In this document: positions 24,051 to 33,400 of the stretch, piece by piece
Layout: each line of letters starts with the position of its first letter
Position numbering within the stretch: the first letter of the stretch is position 1
Source: an uncultured Mycoplasmatota bacterium
Lineage (GTDB): Bacteria > Bacillota_I > Bacilli_A > RF39 > UBA660
DNA: 47,824 nucleotides
Direction: 5' to 3'
Assembly: GCA_947305065.1 (NCBI GenBank)
Contig: CAMZCT010000011.1
Coordinates: 1 to 47,824 of the forward strand
Program-made: the position numbers and the translations under genes
Notes under the pieces: model-generated
The model's input: the letters and a program-made list of their open reading frames with translations, nothing else
The model's database searches: none
What the model was told of the DNA's origin: nothing

Positions 24051-24518
24051 ATGAAAAAAAATGAAAAGAATAACAAGTTAGCAATGATCATAATAGTAGT
24101 CATTTGTATCCTTTCAATTGGCGGGTTAATATATGCTTCTATCGTCTTAAATAAGAAAGAAGAAGACCTTAGTAAATACTTAATAGAATTAAATTATAAA
24201 GAGCTCACGGCTAAGTTAGAAAAAAAAGAATCTTTCATCTTAGTAGTTACTAGAACTGATTGCTCTCACTGTGAAGCTTTTAAGCCTAAATTTAAAGAAG
24301 TATTAAGAGATAATGACATCATCGCTTATGAAATAGCAACTGATAAACTATCAAAAAAACAAAAAGCTGCTTTTAACGACATTGCTAATATAGCCGGAAC
24401 ACCTACAACAATATTCATTGTTAATGGTGAAGAAGCTACAACAACAAACAGAATTATTGGTGATGTAAGTACTGAAAAAATAATTAATAAACTAAAATCT
24501 CTAGGATATATAGAATAA
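24051..24518 (+). CDS. Membrane-anchored thioredoxin-like protein (CSHC)
   Basis: 155 residues. Basic N-terminus, one membrane helix (about 11-33), then a thioredoxin fold facing outside. The active site is 'DCSHCEAF' (CSHC, about residues 74-77) after the 'SFILVVTRT' strand, and the cis-proline loop is at 'AGTPTT'. The His before the second Cys resembles the oxidising CPHC of DsbA more than the reducing CGPC of thioredoxin. It is divergently transcribed from the Cys-rich Tad-like operon, with adjacent promoters. I infer that it makes or repairs disulfides in those exported proteins; its substrate cannot be read from sequence. Confidence 0.8.
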   Translation: MKKNEKNNKLAMIIIVVICILSIGGLIYASIVLNKKEEDLSKYLIELNYKELTAKLEKKESFILVVTRTDCSHCEAFKPKFKEVLRDNDIIAYEIATDKLSKKQKAAFNDIANIAGTPTTIFIVNGEEATTTNRIIGDVSTEKIINKLKSLGYIE

Positions 24519-24530
24519 AGGAATGATTTT

Positions 24531-25235
24531 ATGAAAGAAAAAAAGATATCTTTTAAATATCTTGGTATTGGTATATTAGCAATTATATCTTACTTTCTAT
24601 TCGCAAATATACTAATGTATGGTATTGCTACTCTAAAACCAGCAAATACCATGAACTTAGTAACTATATATTATTTTATAGTATATACTCTTACTTTATT
24701 AGTATCCTTTTTAATCTTTAAAAAACAAATCATTAAAGACTTTAAAGAATTTAAAAAGAATTACAAAAAATATATATCTATCGCTTTTAGTTACTGGATA
24801 AAAGGTTTTTTCATCATGATAGTTAGTAATTACATCCTTAATATAATTCTTAAAACCGGTCAAAGCGTTAACGAAATGGAAAATATTGCTTTAATAAAAG
24901 GTAATATCCTAGTACATTCCTTAACCGTTATACTAATTGCTCCTTTTTTAGAAGAGTTAATATTCCGTATGTCATTTAACAAAATGACTAAGAATAAACA
25001 CATATTTGCTCTAATAACTGGAGCAATATTTGGTTCTATTCATATTATTACATCATTAAGTCTTAACAATCCTTTAAATATCTTATTATTAATACCTTAT
25101 TCTGCTATGGGAGTAGCATTAGGTTATGCTTACAAAGAAACAGATAATATATTCTCTTCTTTATCAATGCATATGATTCATAATACTCTTAGCATTATAA
25201 TAATTATAATAGGTATTAAAGGGGGTATTATTTAA
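24531..25235 (+). CDS. CPBP family intramembrane metalloprotease
   Basis: 234 residues and six or more membrane helices. The conserved CPBP (Abi/CAAX-protease) motifs are all visible: EELIFR at 141-146, 'FGSIH' with His171, and 'HMIHN' near residue 215. These Glu and His residues form the active site of this family. In Bacillota such proteins process peptides or act in bacteriocin immunity and envelope stress; the target here is unknown. It follows the membrane thioredoxin by 12 bases and overlaps the next gene by one base (TAATG), so all three are one operon. Confidence 0.9.
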   Translation: MKEKKISFKYLGIGILAIISYFLFANILMYGIATLKPANTMNLVTIYYFIVYTLTLLVSFLIFKKQIIKDFKEFKKNYKKYISIAFSYWIKGFFIMIVSNYILNIILKTGQSVNEMENIALIKGNILVHSLTVILIAPFLEELIFRMSFNKMTKNKHIFALITGAIFGSIHIITSLSLNNPLNILLLIPYSAMGVALGYAYKETDNIFSSLSMHMIHNTLSIIIIIIGIKGGII

Positions 25236-26194
25236 TGCGTGAAGAAAGAAGAAAAGAACAAACTAAACTATTAAATAAACTCAAAGGTATCGAAGTTGAA
25301 GAGGAAGAAGAAACAGTAGTAGAAGAAGAAAAAGAACCTAAGAAAAAAGAGCCAAAAAAGAAATCTCATAAATTTATCTTTTTTTTCTTTTTAATATTAC
25401 TTATAATTATCACCTACTCCAACATAATTGAGCCTAAATACTTATTTAGAATAAATGAACATAGTATTAAAACAAAAAAAATAGATCAGAATATGAACGG
25501 TTTAAAAATAGTTGTTTTTTCTGATATTCACTATGGTACAACTGTTGGTGAAAAAGAATTAGATAAATATATTAATAGCATTAATGAACTTAAACCAGAT
25601 ATTATTTTCTTTACTGGAGATTTGTTTGATAAAAATATATCTCTTCAAAAAGAAAGTATCGATATTATAAAAAATAAACTAAGTAAATTAGAAGCTTCCC
25701 TATATAAATATGCTATTTATGGAGAAAGCGATTATGCAAATAAAGATAAATATATAGAAGTTTTAAACGCTAGTAACTTTACATTAATCGATAACGCCTC
25801 TAAATTATTATATGTTGAAAGTAACACTCCTATCGTTATAACAGGAATCAATAAATATGATAAAAAAAGTATTGAATTTATAACTAATCCAATCGACGAT
25901 ATTAATATTACTAACTACTTTAAAATTGTTCTAGATCACGAACCAAATAATATCGATAACTATATAACTACTAATCCCGATATTATCTTTACTGCTCACT
26001 CCCTAGGCGGATTAATTAGAATTCCTTATTTAGGAGGAATAATTAATAATGAGGGAGCTAAAAGACATAATAATAAATATGAAAAAATTAATGACACTAT
26101 AATATATAATTCTTTTGGTTTAGGTACTTCAAATTTAAATATTCGTCTTAATAATCCCCCATCTATTGACCTTTATCGTCTATACCTAGACTAA
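25235..26194 (+). CDS. Metallophosphoesterase-like membrane protein with eroded metal site
   Basis: 319 residues. Acidic then Lys-rich cytoplasmic N-terminus, one membrane helix (about 47-63), then a calcineurin-like domain of YkuE type outside. The first motifs are normal: 'SDIHYG' (Asp97, His99) and GDLFD (118-122). Later ones are not. GNHD is replaced by GESD (143-146), and the final GHTHGGQ is replaced by AHSLGG (234-239), losing the second His. The Asn and His that normally bind metal and orient phosphate are therefore missing, so activity may be altered or lost. The reading frame is intact and under selection-like composition. It is co-translated with the CPBP protease. Confidence 0.75.
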   Translation: MREERRKEQTKLLNKLKGIEVEEEEETVVEEEKEPKKKEPKKKSHKFIFFFFLILLIIITYSNIIEPKYLFRINEHSIKTKKIDQNMNGLKIVVFSDIHYGTTVGEKELDKYINSINELKPDIIFFTGDLFDKNISLQKESIDIIKNKLSKLEASLYKYAIYGESDYANKDKYIEVLNASNFTLIDNASKLLYVESNTPIVITGINKYDKKSIEFITNPIDDINITNYFKIVLDHEPNNIDNYITTNPDIIFTAHSLGGLIRIPYLGGIINNEGAKRHNNKYEKINDTIIYNSFGLGTSNLNIRLNNPPSIDLYRLYLD

Positions 26195-26233
26195 AATAAA
26201 AAACTATAGTATAATGAATCAGCAGGTGATTAT

Positions 26234-26551
26234 ATGGAATGGTATCATTATTTAATAATACTAGCTGTTCTAGTATTAATATCATTAATAATAATAAAAA
26301 TTAATAAAAAAGATTTTAGTTCAGATATTAATAAATTATTAAAATATCTGGGCGGGAAAGAAAACATTGTAAATGCCGAATGTAATATGTCCCGATTTAA
26401 AGTAATAATTAAAGATATGTCCAAAGTTGATAAAGACGCTATTCAAAGGCTGGGTGCTAAAGGAATAGTTGAGATAGATAATCAACTTAAGATCATCTTT
26501 GATAAAGATGCTAAACAACTAAAAGAATGTATTAAAGGCATAATAAAATAG
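26234..26551 (+). CDS. Stand-alone membrane-anchored PTS EIIB-like domain
   Basis: 105 residues. One N-terminal membrane helix (about 6-22), then a domain matching the glucose-family PTS IIB pattern: 'LGGKENIVNAEC' with Cys50 in the position of the phosphorylated Cys, 'SRFKVIIKDMSKVD', and 'LGAKGIV'. In normal PTS permeases IIB is fused to a IIC transporter; here it is alone with a single helix. No IIC, IIA or sugar enzyme gene is nearby. It could be a phospho-relay or sensor partner, or a relic. AGGTGAT precedes ATG, and a TATAAT (26210-26215) suggests its own promoter. Confidence 0.7.
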   Translation: MEWYHYLIILAVLVLISLIIIKINKKDFSSDINKLLKYLGGKENIVNAECNMSRFKVIIKDMSKVDKDAIQRLGAKGIVEIDNQLKIIFDKDAKQLKECIKGIIK

Positions 26552-26576
26552 AGATTGAAAATCTCTATTTTTTTGT
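26547..26576. terminator. Bidirectional terminator
   Basis: A 10-bp stem, 26547-26556 with 26560-26569, then T's. It serves the EIIB-like gene (+) and the 71-residue gene (-), overlapping the stop codons of both. Confidence 0.75.
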
Positions 26577-26780
26577 TAATCTTTTTATATACATACCTGG
26601 TTTAAAAGGAGCATTAAAAGCTTTCATATTATAATTATTAGCTATTCTATGTAAGTCACTAGTTAAAAATGAACCTACTTTATCTAAACTCAAATTAGCT
26701 TCAACATTATTCATAAATTCTATATCATCAATTCCTAGGAAATCAAATAAAGTTTTTAAAGTTATCACTTGTCCATTCAT
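26565..26780 (-). CDS. Unknown 71-residue protein downstream of tyrS
   Basis: The family is not recognised. A small, soluble, probably helical protein with a short 'FLGIDDIEF' stretch. GGAGAG lies about nine bases before ATG, supporting real translation. It lies after the tyrS terminator with no clear promoter of its own, so it may depend on readthrough. An inverted repeat (26795-26829) sits between. Confidence 0.5.
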   Translation of the reverse strand: MNGQVITLKTLFDFLGIDDIEFMNNVEANLSLDKVGSFLTSDLHRIANNYNMKAFNAPFKPGMYIKRLTKK

Positions 26781-26794
26781 AGGATTTCTCTCTC

Positions 26795-26829
26795 CTACTT
26801 TTTTTAAATCAATATTTTAAAAAAAGTAG
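26795..26829. repeat. Perfect 14-bp inverted repeat between tyrS and the 71-residue gene
   Basis: CTACTTTTTTTAAA (26795-26808) and its complement (26816-26829), loop of 7. In RNA from the minus strand the T-tract of the tyrS terminator would form one arm and the A-tract before the next gene's ribosome-binding site the other. Confidence 0.7.
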
Positions 26830-26853
26830 AGTAAATTGTCAAAATTTACTCTA
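26819..26853 (-). terminator. Terminator of tyrS
   Basis: An 11-bp stem (26827-26837 with 26843-26853) followed on the minus strand by CTACTTTTTTT. It overlaps the tyrS stop codon. Confidence 0.8.
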
Positions 26854-28092
26854 TTCATATATTCCTAAGAATTGTTTCTTTTTACCTTTTCTTATTACTA
26901 AAACTTTACCATCTATTGCTAAATCTTTAGTAATAATTTCATTTTCATCATTATGCTTAATATTATTTAAAGATATCGCATTAGCTGATAACATTTCTCT
27001 AGCTTCTCTTTTACTAGAACAAATATTATTATCTACTAATAAATCTATTAATTTAGTATCATTAGTAAGTTTAACAGTAGGTACTTGTTTCATACCAATC
27101 ATTATATCATCACTAGATAAACCTTCTAACGAACCACCAAATAACGCTTCACTTATTTTAACGGCTTTTTCATATTCTTCCTCTCCATGTAGTCCAACTA
27201 TTATATCTTTAGCTAAAGCTTTATGAGCTATTCTTAAATGAGGAGCTTCATTATGTTGTTTTTCTATTTCCATTATTTCATCAGGAGTTAAAAAAGTTAA
27301 CATTTTTAAATATTTAATAATCATTGAATCTTCTAAATTAATTAAATATTGATACATTTCATAACTACTAGTTTTATTCTTATCTAACCACAAAGCATTT
27401 CCCTCTGTTTTACCAAACTTTTTACCAGTAGAATCTGTTACTAGAGGCATTACCATTCCATAAGCTTCTTTACCTAATTTTTTCTTTATTAATTCTATAC
27501 CAGATGTAATATTACCCCATTGATCACTACCAGCTACTTGTAATACACAATTTCTATTTTCAAATAAGTACAAGAAATCTAAAGCTTGTAATATCATATA
27601 ACTAAATTCAGCATAAGTAATACCAGATTCCAATCTACTTTTTACTTTATCCTTAGCTAACATATAACCCACATTAAAGAATTTACCATAATCTCTTAAA
27701 AAATCAATTACATTAATATCTTTTGTCCAATCATAATTATTAACTACTTCAAACCCAAATATTCTCTCAGCTTGTTCTTTTAATCCTCTAATATTATGTT
27801 CTACCTCTTCTTTAGTAATCATTGGTCTTTCAGCATCAGGTTTAGGATCACCAATCATTCCTGTAGCTCCTCCAACAAGTAACAAAGGATGATGTCCATG
27901 TTGTGCCAATCTCTTACTAATCAAAAATGAACTATAATGTCCAATATGCATAGAATCAGCAGTCGGATCAGTACCTATATAGAATGTTAAACCTCCTTCA
28001 TTCAATTTATCAATTAAATCTGGAGAACTGATATCTTGTACCAATCCTCTCCATTGTAACTCTTCAAAAAATGTCATTTTCTTATTTGCCAT
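26851..28092 (-). CDS. tyrS: Tyrosyl-tRNA synthetase
   Basis: 413 residues; charges tRNA-Tyr with tyrosine. The class I HIGH motif is at 49-52 and the KMSKS equivalent is KFGKT, near residue 230. A tyrosine pocket region 'TYAEFSYMILQALDF' and a C-terminal S4-like RNA-binding domain ('LIDLLVDNNICSSKREAREM') are present. Length is typical of the bacterial TyrRS. Transcription is controlled by a T-box leader directly upstream (28093-28245), which fits tyrosine-starvation control. Confidence 0.97.
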   Translation of the reverse strand: MANKKMTFFEELQWRGLVQDISSPDLIDKLNEGGLTFYIGTDPTADSMHIGHYSSFLISKRLAQHGHHPLLLVGGATGMIGDPKPDAERPMITKEEVEHNIRGLKEQAERIFGFEVVNNYDWTKDINVIDFLRDYGKFFNVGYMLAKDKVKSRLESGITYAEFSYMILQALDFLYLFENRNCVLQVAGSDQWGNITSGIELIKKKLGKEAYGMVMPLVTDSTGKKFGKTEGNALWLDKNKTSSYEMYQYLINLEDSMIIKYLKMLTFLTPDEIMEIEKQHNEAPHLRIAHKALAKDIIVGLHGEEEYEKAVKISEALFGGSLEGLSSDDIMIGMKQVPTVKLTNDTKLIDLLVDNNICSSKREAREMLSANAISLNNIKHNDENEIITKDLAIDGKVLVIRKGKKKQFLGIYE

Positions 28093-28245
28093 ATTATTTC
28101 CTTCTTTCTAAAATAAAAAGTTTCATAATCTAAGGACTACTATCGTAGCGGTACCACCTTAGTTTATGAAACTTATCATACACTTTATCTCTTAACGCGA
28201 GTAACGTTTCAGCTCCAGAGTCGTAAATTCCTTCATTGCTGATTG
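28093..28245 (-). promoter_or_regulatory. T-box leader (tyrosine) of tyrS
   Basis: The conserved T-box sequence AAGGTGGTACCGC is on the minus strand at 28148-28160. The terminator pairs two near-perfect 18-nt arms, 28118-28135 and 28157-28174, followed by a T-rich tract (28107-28117). One arm includes the T-box element, so antiterminator and terminator are mutually exclusive. A UAC (tyrosine codon) at 28223-28225 is the likely specifier. Only about 85 nt lie between the predicted start and the T-box element, so Stem I is compact compared with the usual 100 nt or more. Confidence 0.9.
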
Positions 28246-28251
28246 ACATTA

Positions 28252-28279
28252 ATTATAACACAAGTTTGTTATCTGTCAA
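28252..28279 (-). promoter_or_regulatory. Promoter of the tyrS T-box unit
   Basis: On the minus strand, perfect TTGACA (28274-28279), 16 bp, perfect TATAAT (28252-28257). The -35 box lies inside the last codons of the upstream surface-protein gene, which ends at 28269. Confidence 0.9.
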
Positions 28280-30308
28280 ACATCCTTTTAATACTTTCAC
28301 CAATTCCTCTGAAGAATGCCCCAATCATCGCGAAGTTAAAGTAAATCTTATAACCTAATAATCTTAACACTAAATAGATTAATAAAGCTACAATAATTAT
28401 TACTATAAAGATAACTAAAATCATATTAGTACCTTTTTGTTTATTGACATTTATCTTATATACTTCACTAGTTACACCATCTTGAGCAACACAAGTAATT
28501 GTTATTACTCCAGGTCCAGAGAACTTACGGTATGAACCATCACTATTAATATTATCTTTAGTACACTTAGTAGTTGGTGATTCTGCTTGCTCATGAACAT
28601 CTACTTTAGTTTCATTCTTCTTTAAAGTAATTGCATAAGTATTAACATTCTTACTAAACTTTAATTCTGGATGACCAGTAACACTTAAAGCTGATAAGAT
28701 AGCATTACTATCTAAACTTTGTTCATCTAATAAAGTAACAAGTAATGTATATTCTTTAACAACACTAGGACAATCTCTACTAGTTACCTTTATTACAATA
28801 CTTCTTTCAACATTTTCCTTTAATGAGAAGTCTTGTAACTCTGCTACATCTCCTTCATTTTCTGTAGCAAAGTCTATTTTAAATCCTTGTTTAGCATTAT
28901 AAGGTATTTCAATACCACTATATGTTAATTGATCAGGATTAAAGTCGATAACCGGCATATCAATCGTTTCATCTTTAGTAGACAATATTATTTGTTTAAG
29001 TCTAGCTTTATTAGCTGCTTCTAAAGTACATTTATCTACACCTTTTCTATTAACTACAACAGTATAAATATTTGTATCTCCACTTTCACTTACTGTTCTA
29101 ATTTGAATAGGATTAGAACCTTCAGCTAATTCTACATCTCTTGGTGCAAAGCCATCAACAAATTTAGCTTTTTCATCATTTAATGTAGCAGCAATATTCA
29201 TAGAAGTAACACTATTCTCTACTTCTACATTATAAGTATTTATAGAAGGATCAAATGCTGGACTCAATTCCCCATTACTAACAACCAATGAACTTAAAGT
29301 ATTATCTTTACTTCTATATGGTTCTCTAGTAACTGTAACAGCATAGTTAATTGAAGCAGCATTATTAGATATTGTAATCATAAATGTTTGACTACCAAAA
29401 GATAAGTTTTTAGTACCAGTACCTGTAATAGTACCAGCAGCACTACCTCTTGATCCCACAGCATTTATAGTTATTTGTTCTACACTACCATCTACAACAA
29501 CAGAATAAGCAACATTTTTTGTATCAAATGCTGGACTTAATGTTCCAGGACTAACAGATAAACCTGTTAAATAAGGAGTAGTTGTACAAGAATTAGTACA
29601 AGCACATCCAGAACAAGTAGTTTTACATCCAGGAGCATTTGGATTAGTAGTACAATCATTGGCAGGTGTTGGAGTTGGTTGAGCATTTATAGGAACACAT
29701 TGATAAGCAAATACTACCTTACAATAACGTCTACTTAATGCTTGTCCTCCAACATTTAATGAAAGATTACTACAATTATTTGAACTAACCTTTAATGATT
29801 CTAATTTATATCCACTAGCAGGAGTAACTAAAGTACCAGATTTTTCTGGTGATACACTTTTTCCTCCAGTATATACATAACATCTCTCAATATTACCACT
29901 ACCAGAACAGTTCTCAACGCTTTGATTTGTACATGAAGTAGTAACTCTTACTCCGCTAGAATACATTACTGCATTAACATTACCTGTAGATACTCCACTA
30001 CCAGCAACCCAAAAATAATAAACACCATTCTTAACAGCAGCATAGTAAGTATTAGAACTAGTTCTAGTATATGTTGCAGAATTTAAATTTGGAGAAGTAC
30101 CATAATAATAGCCTAGAACAGTACCAGTAGATTTTACTGTTACTAAGTCATCATTTGAAGTAATAGATGTAATATTAGGATGAGTAACATTAGCAAGTCT
30201 TTCTATCATATATCCATTATCAACAACATTTACCTTAGCTTTAGCCACAGTAAAAACACTAAAACTAAGTATCAATAGTAATACATAATTAATAATTCTT
30301 TTTCTCAT
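28269..30308 (-). CDS. Cell-surface protein with cadherin-like beta-sandwich domains
   Basis: 679 residues. Signal peptide (about 1-24), an N-terminal Ser/Thr/Asn-rich part with paired cysteines, a Cys/Pro-rich linker ('CKTTCSGCACTNSC', about 228-241), then several units of the cadherin-like beta-sandwich type ('LTGLSVSPGTLSPAFD', 'LSSLVVSNGELSPAFDPSI', and more degenerate ones), each ending near 'YTVVVNR'. A C-terminal membrane helix (about 630-650) leads to a further hydrophobic and basic tail. It is probably a wall-facing protein anchored in the membrane. A separate promoter lies at 30333-30361. Confidence 0.75.
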   Translation of the reverse strand: MRKRIINYVLLLILSFSVFTVAKAKVNVVDNGYMIERLANVTHPNITSITSNDDLVTVKSTGTVLGYYYGTSPNLNSATYTRTSSNTYYAAVKNGVYYFWVAGSGVSTGNVNAVMYSSGVRVTTSCTNQSVENCSGSGNIERCYVYTGGKSVSPEKSGTLVTPASGYKLESLKVSSNNCSNLSLNVGGQALSRRYCKVVFAYQCVPINAQPTPTPANDCTTNPNAPGCKTTCSGCACTNSCTTTPYLTGLSVSPGTLSPAFDTKNVAYSVVVDGSVEQITINAVGSRGSAAGTITGTGTKNLSFGSQTFMITISNNAASINYAVTVTREPYRSKDNTLSSLVVSNGELSPAFDPSINTYNVEVENSVTSMNIAATLNDEKAKFVDGFAPRDVELAEGSNPIQIRTVSESGDTNIYTVVVNRKGVDKCTLEAANKARLKQIILSTKDETIDMPVIDFNPDQLTYSGIEIPYNAKQGFKIDFATENEGDVAELQDFSLKENVERSIVIKVTSRDCPSVVKEYTLLVTLLDEQSLDSNAILSALSVTGHPELKFSKNVNTYAITLKKNETKVDVHEQAESPTTKCTKDNINSDGSYRKFSGPGVITITCVAQDGVTSEVYKINVNKQKGTNMILVIFIVIIIVALLIYLVLRLLGYKIYFNFAMIGAFFRGIGESIKRMFDR

Positions 30309-30332
30309 ATCTACCGTTCCTTACTATACATT

Positions 30333-30361
30333 ATCATAACATCTAAGCTATATTTTATCAA
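30333..30361 (-). promoter_or_regulatory. Promoter of the cadherin-like protein gene
   Basis: On the minus strand TTGATA (30356-30361), 17 bp, TATGAT (30333-30338). Confidence 0.6.
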
Positions 30362-30421
30362 TATTAATTATAACCTTTTTTTCTTGTTATAACAATATTT
30401 TTCTGTTAAAAATATCACCTA

Positions 30422-33400
30422 TTATTTGCTACTCAATTCCTTATAATAATTATATCTTTTCTTAGCTTCTTCTTTATTTAATTCCAACAATTCCTTAGCT
30501 AATTCTTCATCTTTTTTATATAAAGAATTATATCTTACTTCATTTTTAAGAAGATCTTCATATTTATCAAAATCAGGTTCTCTACTATCTAAATACAATT
30601 TATCTTCTTGAGGGTTATATCTCATCAAATTAACATATCCAGCTTCTACTACTAACTTTTCTTCGTTAATAGAATTACTCATTCCTCCTTTTATACCTTG
30701 TTCTATACAAGGAGCATAAGCAATTACTATTGCTGGTCCTTCATGTTCATCAGCTTCTTTAAGAGCTTTAATAGCTTGAATAAAATTAGCTCCTAAAGAT
30801 ATATTTGCTACATAACAATTTGGATAACTCATAGCTATTCTAAATAGATCTTTTTTAGCAGTTTCTTTACCACCAGAAGCAAATTGTGCTACTTGACCGA
30901 TTCTAGAAGATTTACTAGCTTGTCCACCAGTATTAGAATAAACTTCTGTATCTAAAACTAAGATTTTTATATTCTTGTTACTAGACAATACATGGTCTAT
31001 ACCCCCAAAGCCAATGTCATATGCCCAACCATCTCCACCTACACACCAGACACTGCGTGCTGGTACATAATTAAGTAAAGATTTTAAATCATTAGGTATT
31101 TCCATCTTTTCTAGTTTGTTAGCTACATCATAAGTAATATTAAAATCATCTTTATTATCCAACCATTTATTAAATAACTCTTTCTCTTCATTCTTAACAC
31201 TATCTAAAGAATGATGCATTATTTCTTCTATTCTATTTCTATTCTTCTCATAACTTAATACCATACCATAACCAAATTCGGCGTTATCCTCAAATAAACT
31301 ATTAGCCCATGGAATAGAATATGGAGTAGATGGTGTACTACCACCATAGATAGAAGAACATCCCGTAGCATTTGCTATTACAAGTTTATCTCCAAGTAAT
31401 TGTGTTAATAACTTGATATAAGGAGTTTCTCCACATCCCGCACAAGCTCCACTAAACTCCATACAAGGCTTATTAAACTCTAATCCTTTTGGCGTAGTTA
31501 TTGGAAACAACCCTTCTGGATTCTTATAATTATTAAAGTATTCATTTACTCTTTCTTGTTTACTATCATCTACACTACCAAATGATAAAGCTTTATTACC
31601 TGCTTTACCAGGACATGTATTTATACATAAACCACAACTAGTACAATCATAATCAGAAATCATTATTTCAAAATTATATTCTGGTTTACCCATCATAGGT
31701 ACCCCTTTACCTTCTTCTTTATGAGCAAAAGGTCTAATAACAGCATGAGGACACACTAAAGCACATTGGTTACACTGAATACAATTTTCACTATTCCATT
31801 TAGGTACTAAAGTACTAACTTTTCTCTTTTCCTCTCTTGTTAAAGAAGCTGGGAAAGTACCATCTCTATAAGTCATTAATTCTGATACTTTTAATTTATC
31901 ACCATTTCTTCTTCTAATCTTTTCAAATATATCCAATTTTTCTTCTTTATCTTCCTCAACATTGAAATGATATTCTTTATTTTTTAATTTATCCATAGTT
32001 AAATCTAAAGCCTTAATATTAGCATTAACTATGTCTTCTCCTTTATTACCAAATTGTTTCTTTATAGATTCTACTAATACTTCTCTAATATTATCTAAAC
32101 CTAGTAATGATAAAATAACTAATTCCACTATCTTACTTATCTTACCCTTGATATTACAATCTAAAGCTATTTTATAAGCATCTATAGTATAAACATTTAA
32201 CTTCTTATCATTTATTATTTTCTTTACTTTATTTGGTAAGAAAGAATCTAAATCTGTTTTATCAGTATTAATAACTAAGATTCCCTTTTCTTTAATACCA
32301 TCTAACATATCTAGCTTAAATAAATATTCATCCTTAGTTATAACTACCATATCAGGATTAGTTACATAATATGGTGCATTAATCTTCTTAGTTCCTATTC
32401 TTAAATGACTAATAGTAACTCCTCCACTTTTTTTACTATCATATTCATTATAACTTTGAACATATTTATTATCATCATTACCTATTATCTTCAATATGTC
32501 TTTAGAAGCTGATACCATTCCATCACTTCCAAAACCATATATCTTCAATTCTTTACATCCTAAATCAACTTTGTAATCACTTATAGGTAAACTTAAATTA
32601 GTTACATCATCTTCTATACCTATTGTAAAATTATTCTTTAAAGTTCCCTCTAACATTTTAAAAACACTATATATTTGGGCTGGATCCGTATTCTTAGAAG
32701 ATAAACCATATCTTCCTCCAACTATCTCAATATCCCTATCCTTTAGAGTACAAACAACATCTAAATATAATGGCTCTCCACTACTACCAGCTTCCTTAGT
32801 TCTATCTAATACAGCTATTCTTCTAACACTATTAGGTAATACATCTTCTAAATACTTCTTACTAAATGGACGATATAAATGGACTTCAATCATACCCACT
32901 TTAGCTCCATTACTATTTAAATCATCTACTACCAATTTAATCGTATCAGAAACACTACCCATAGCTATAATAACGTTCTTAGCATCTACTACACCATAAT
33001 AATTAAAAGGTTTATAATCAGTATTTAAGAAATAATTAATCTTATTCATATTAGCATTAACTATATCTGTCATTTGATTATATAATTCATTTCTAGCTTC
33101 AACTGTTTGAAAATAGATATCTTCATTTTGAGCCATACCCTTTTGAATATGACTATTAACATTTAACATTCTCTTTTTAAACTCTTCTATTTTCTTAAAA
33201 TCAATTAATGATATCATATCTAAATCATCAGCTAGATTAACCTTATTATTTTCATGACTAGTTCTAAAACCATCAAAGAAATGTAGGAAAGGTAAACTAC
33301 CATCTATAGCACTTAAATGAGCTACACAAGCTAAATGATTAGCTTGTTCAACATTAGTTGAAGCAAGCATACAAAAACCTGTACTACGAGTAGCATAAAT

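Noticed and set aside
30360..30421. Terminator after the pyruvate oxidoreductase gene
   Set aside because: Only a weak, all-A/T stem without a T-tract is visible; not enough to call.
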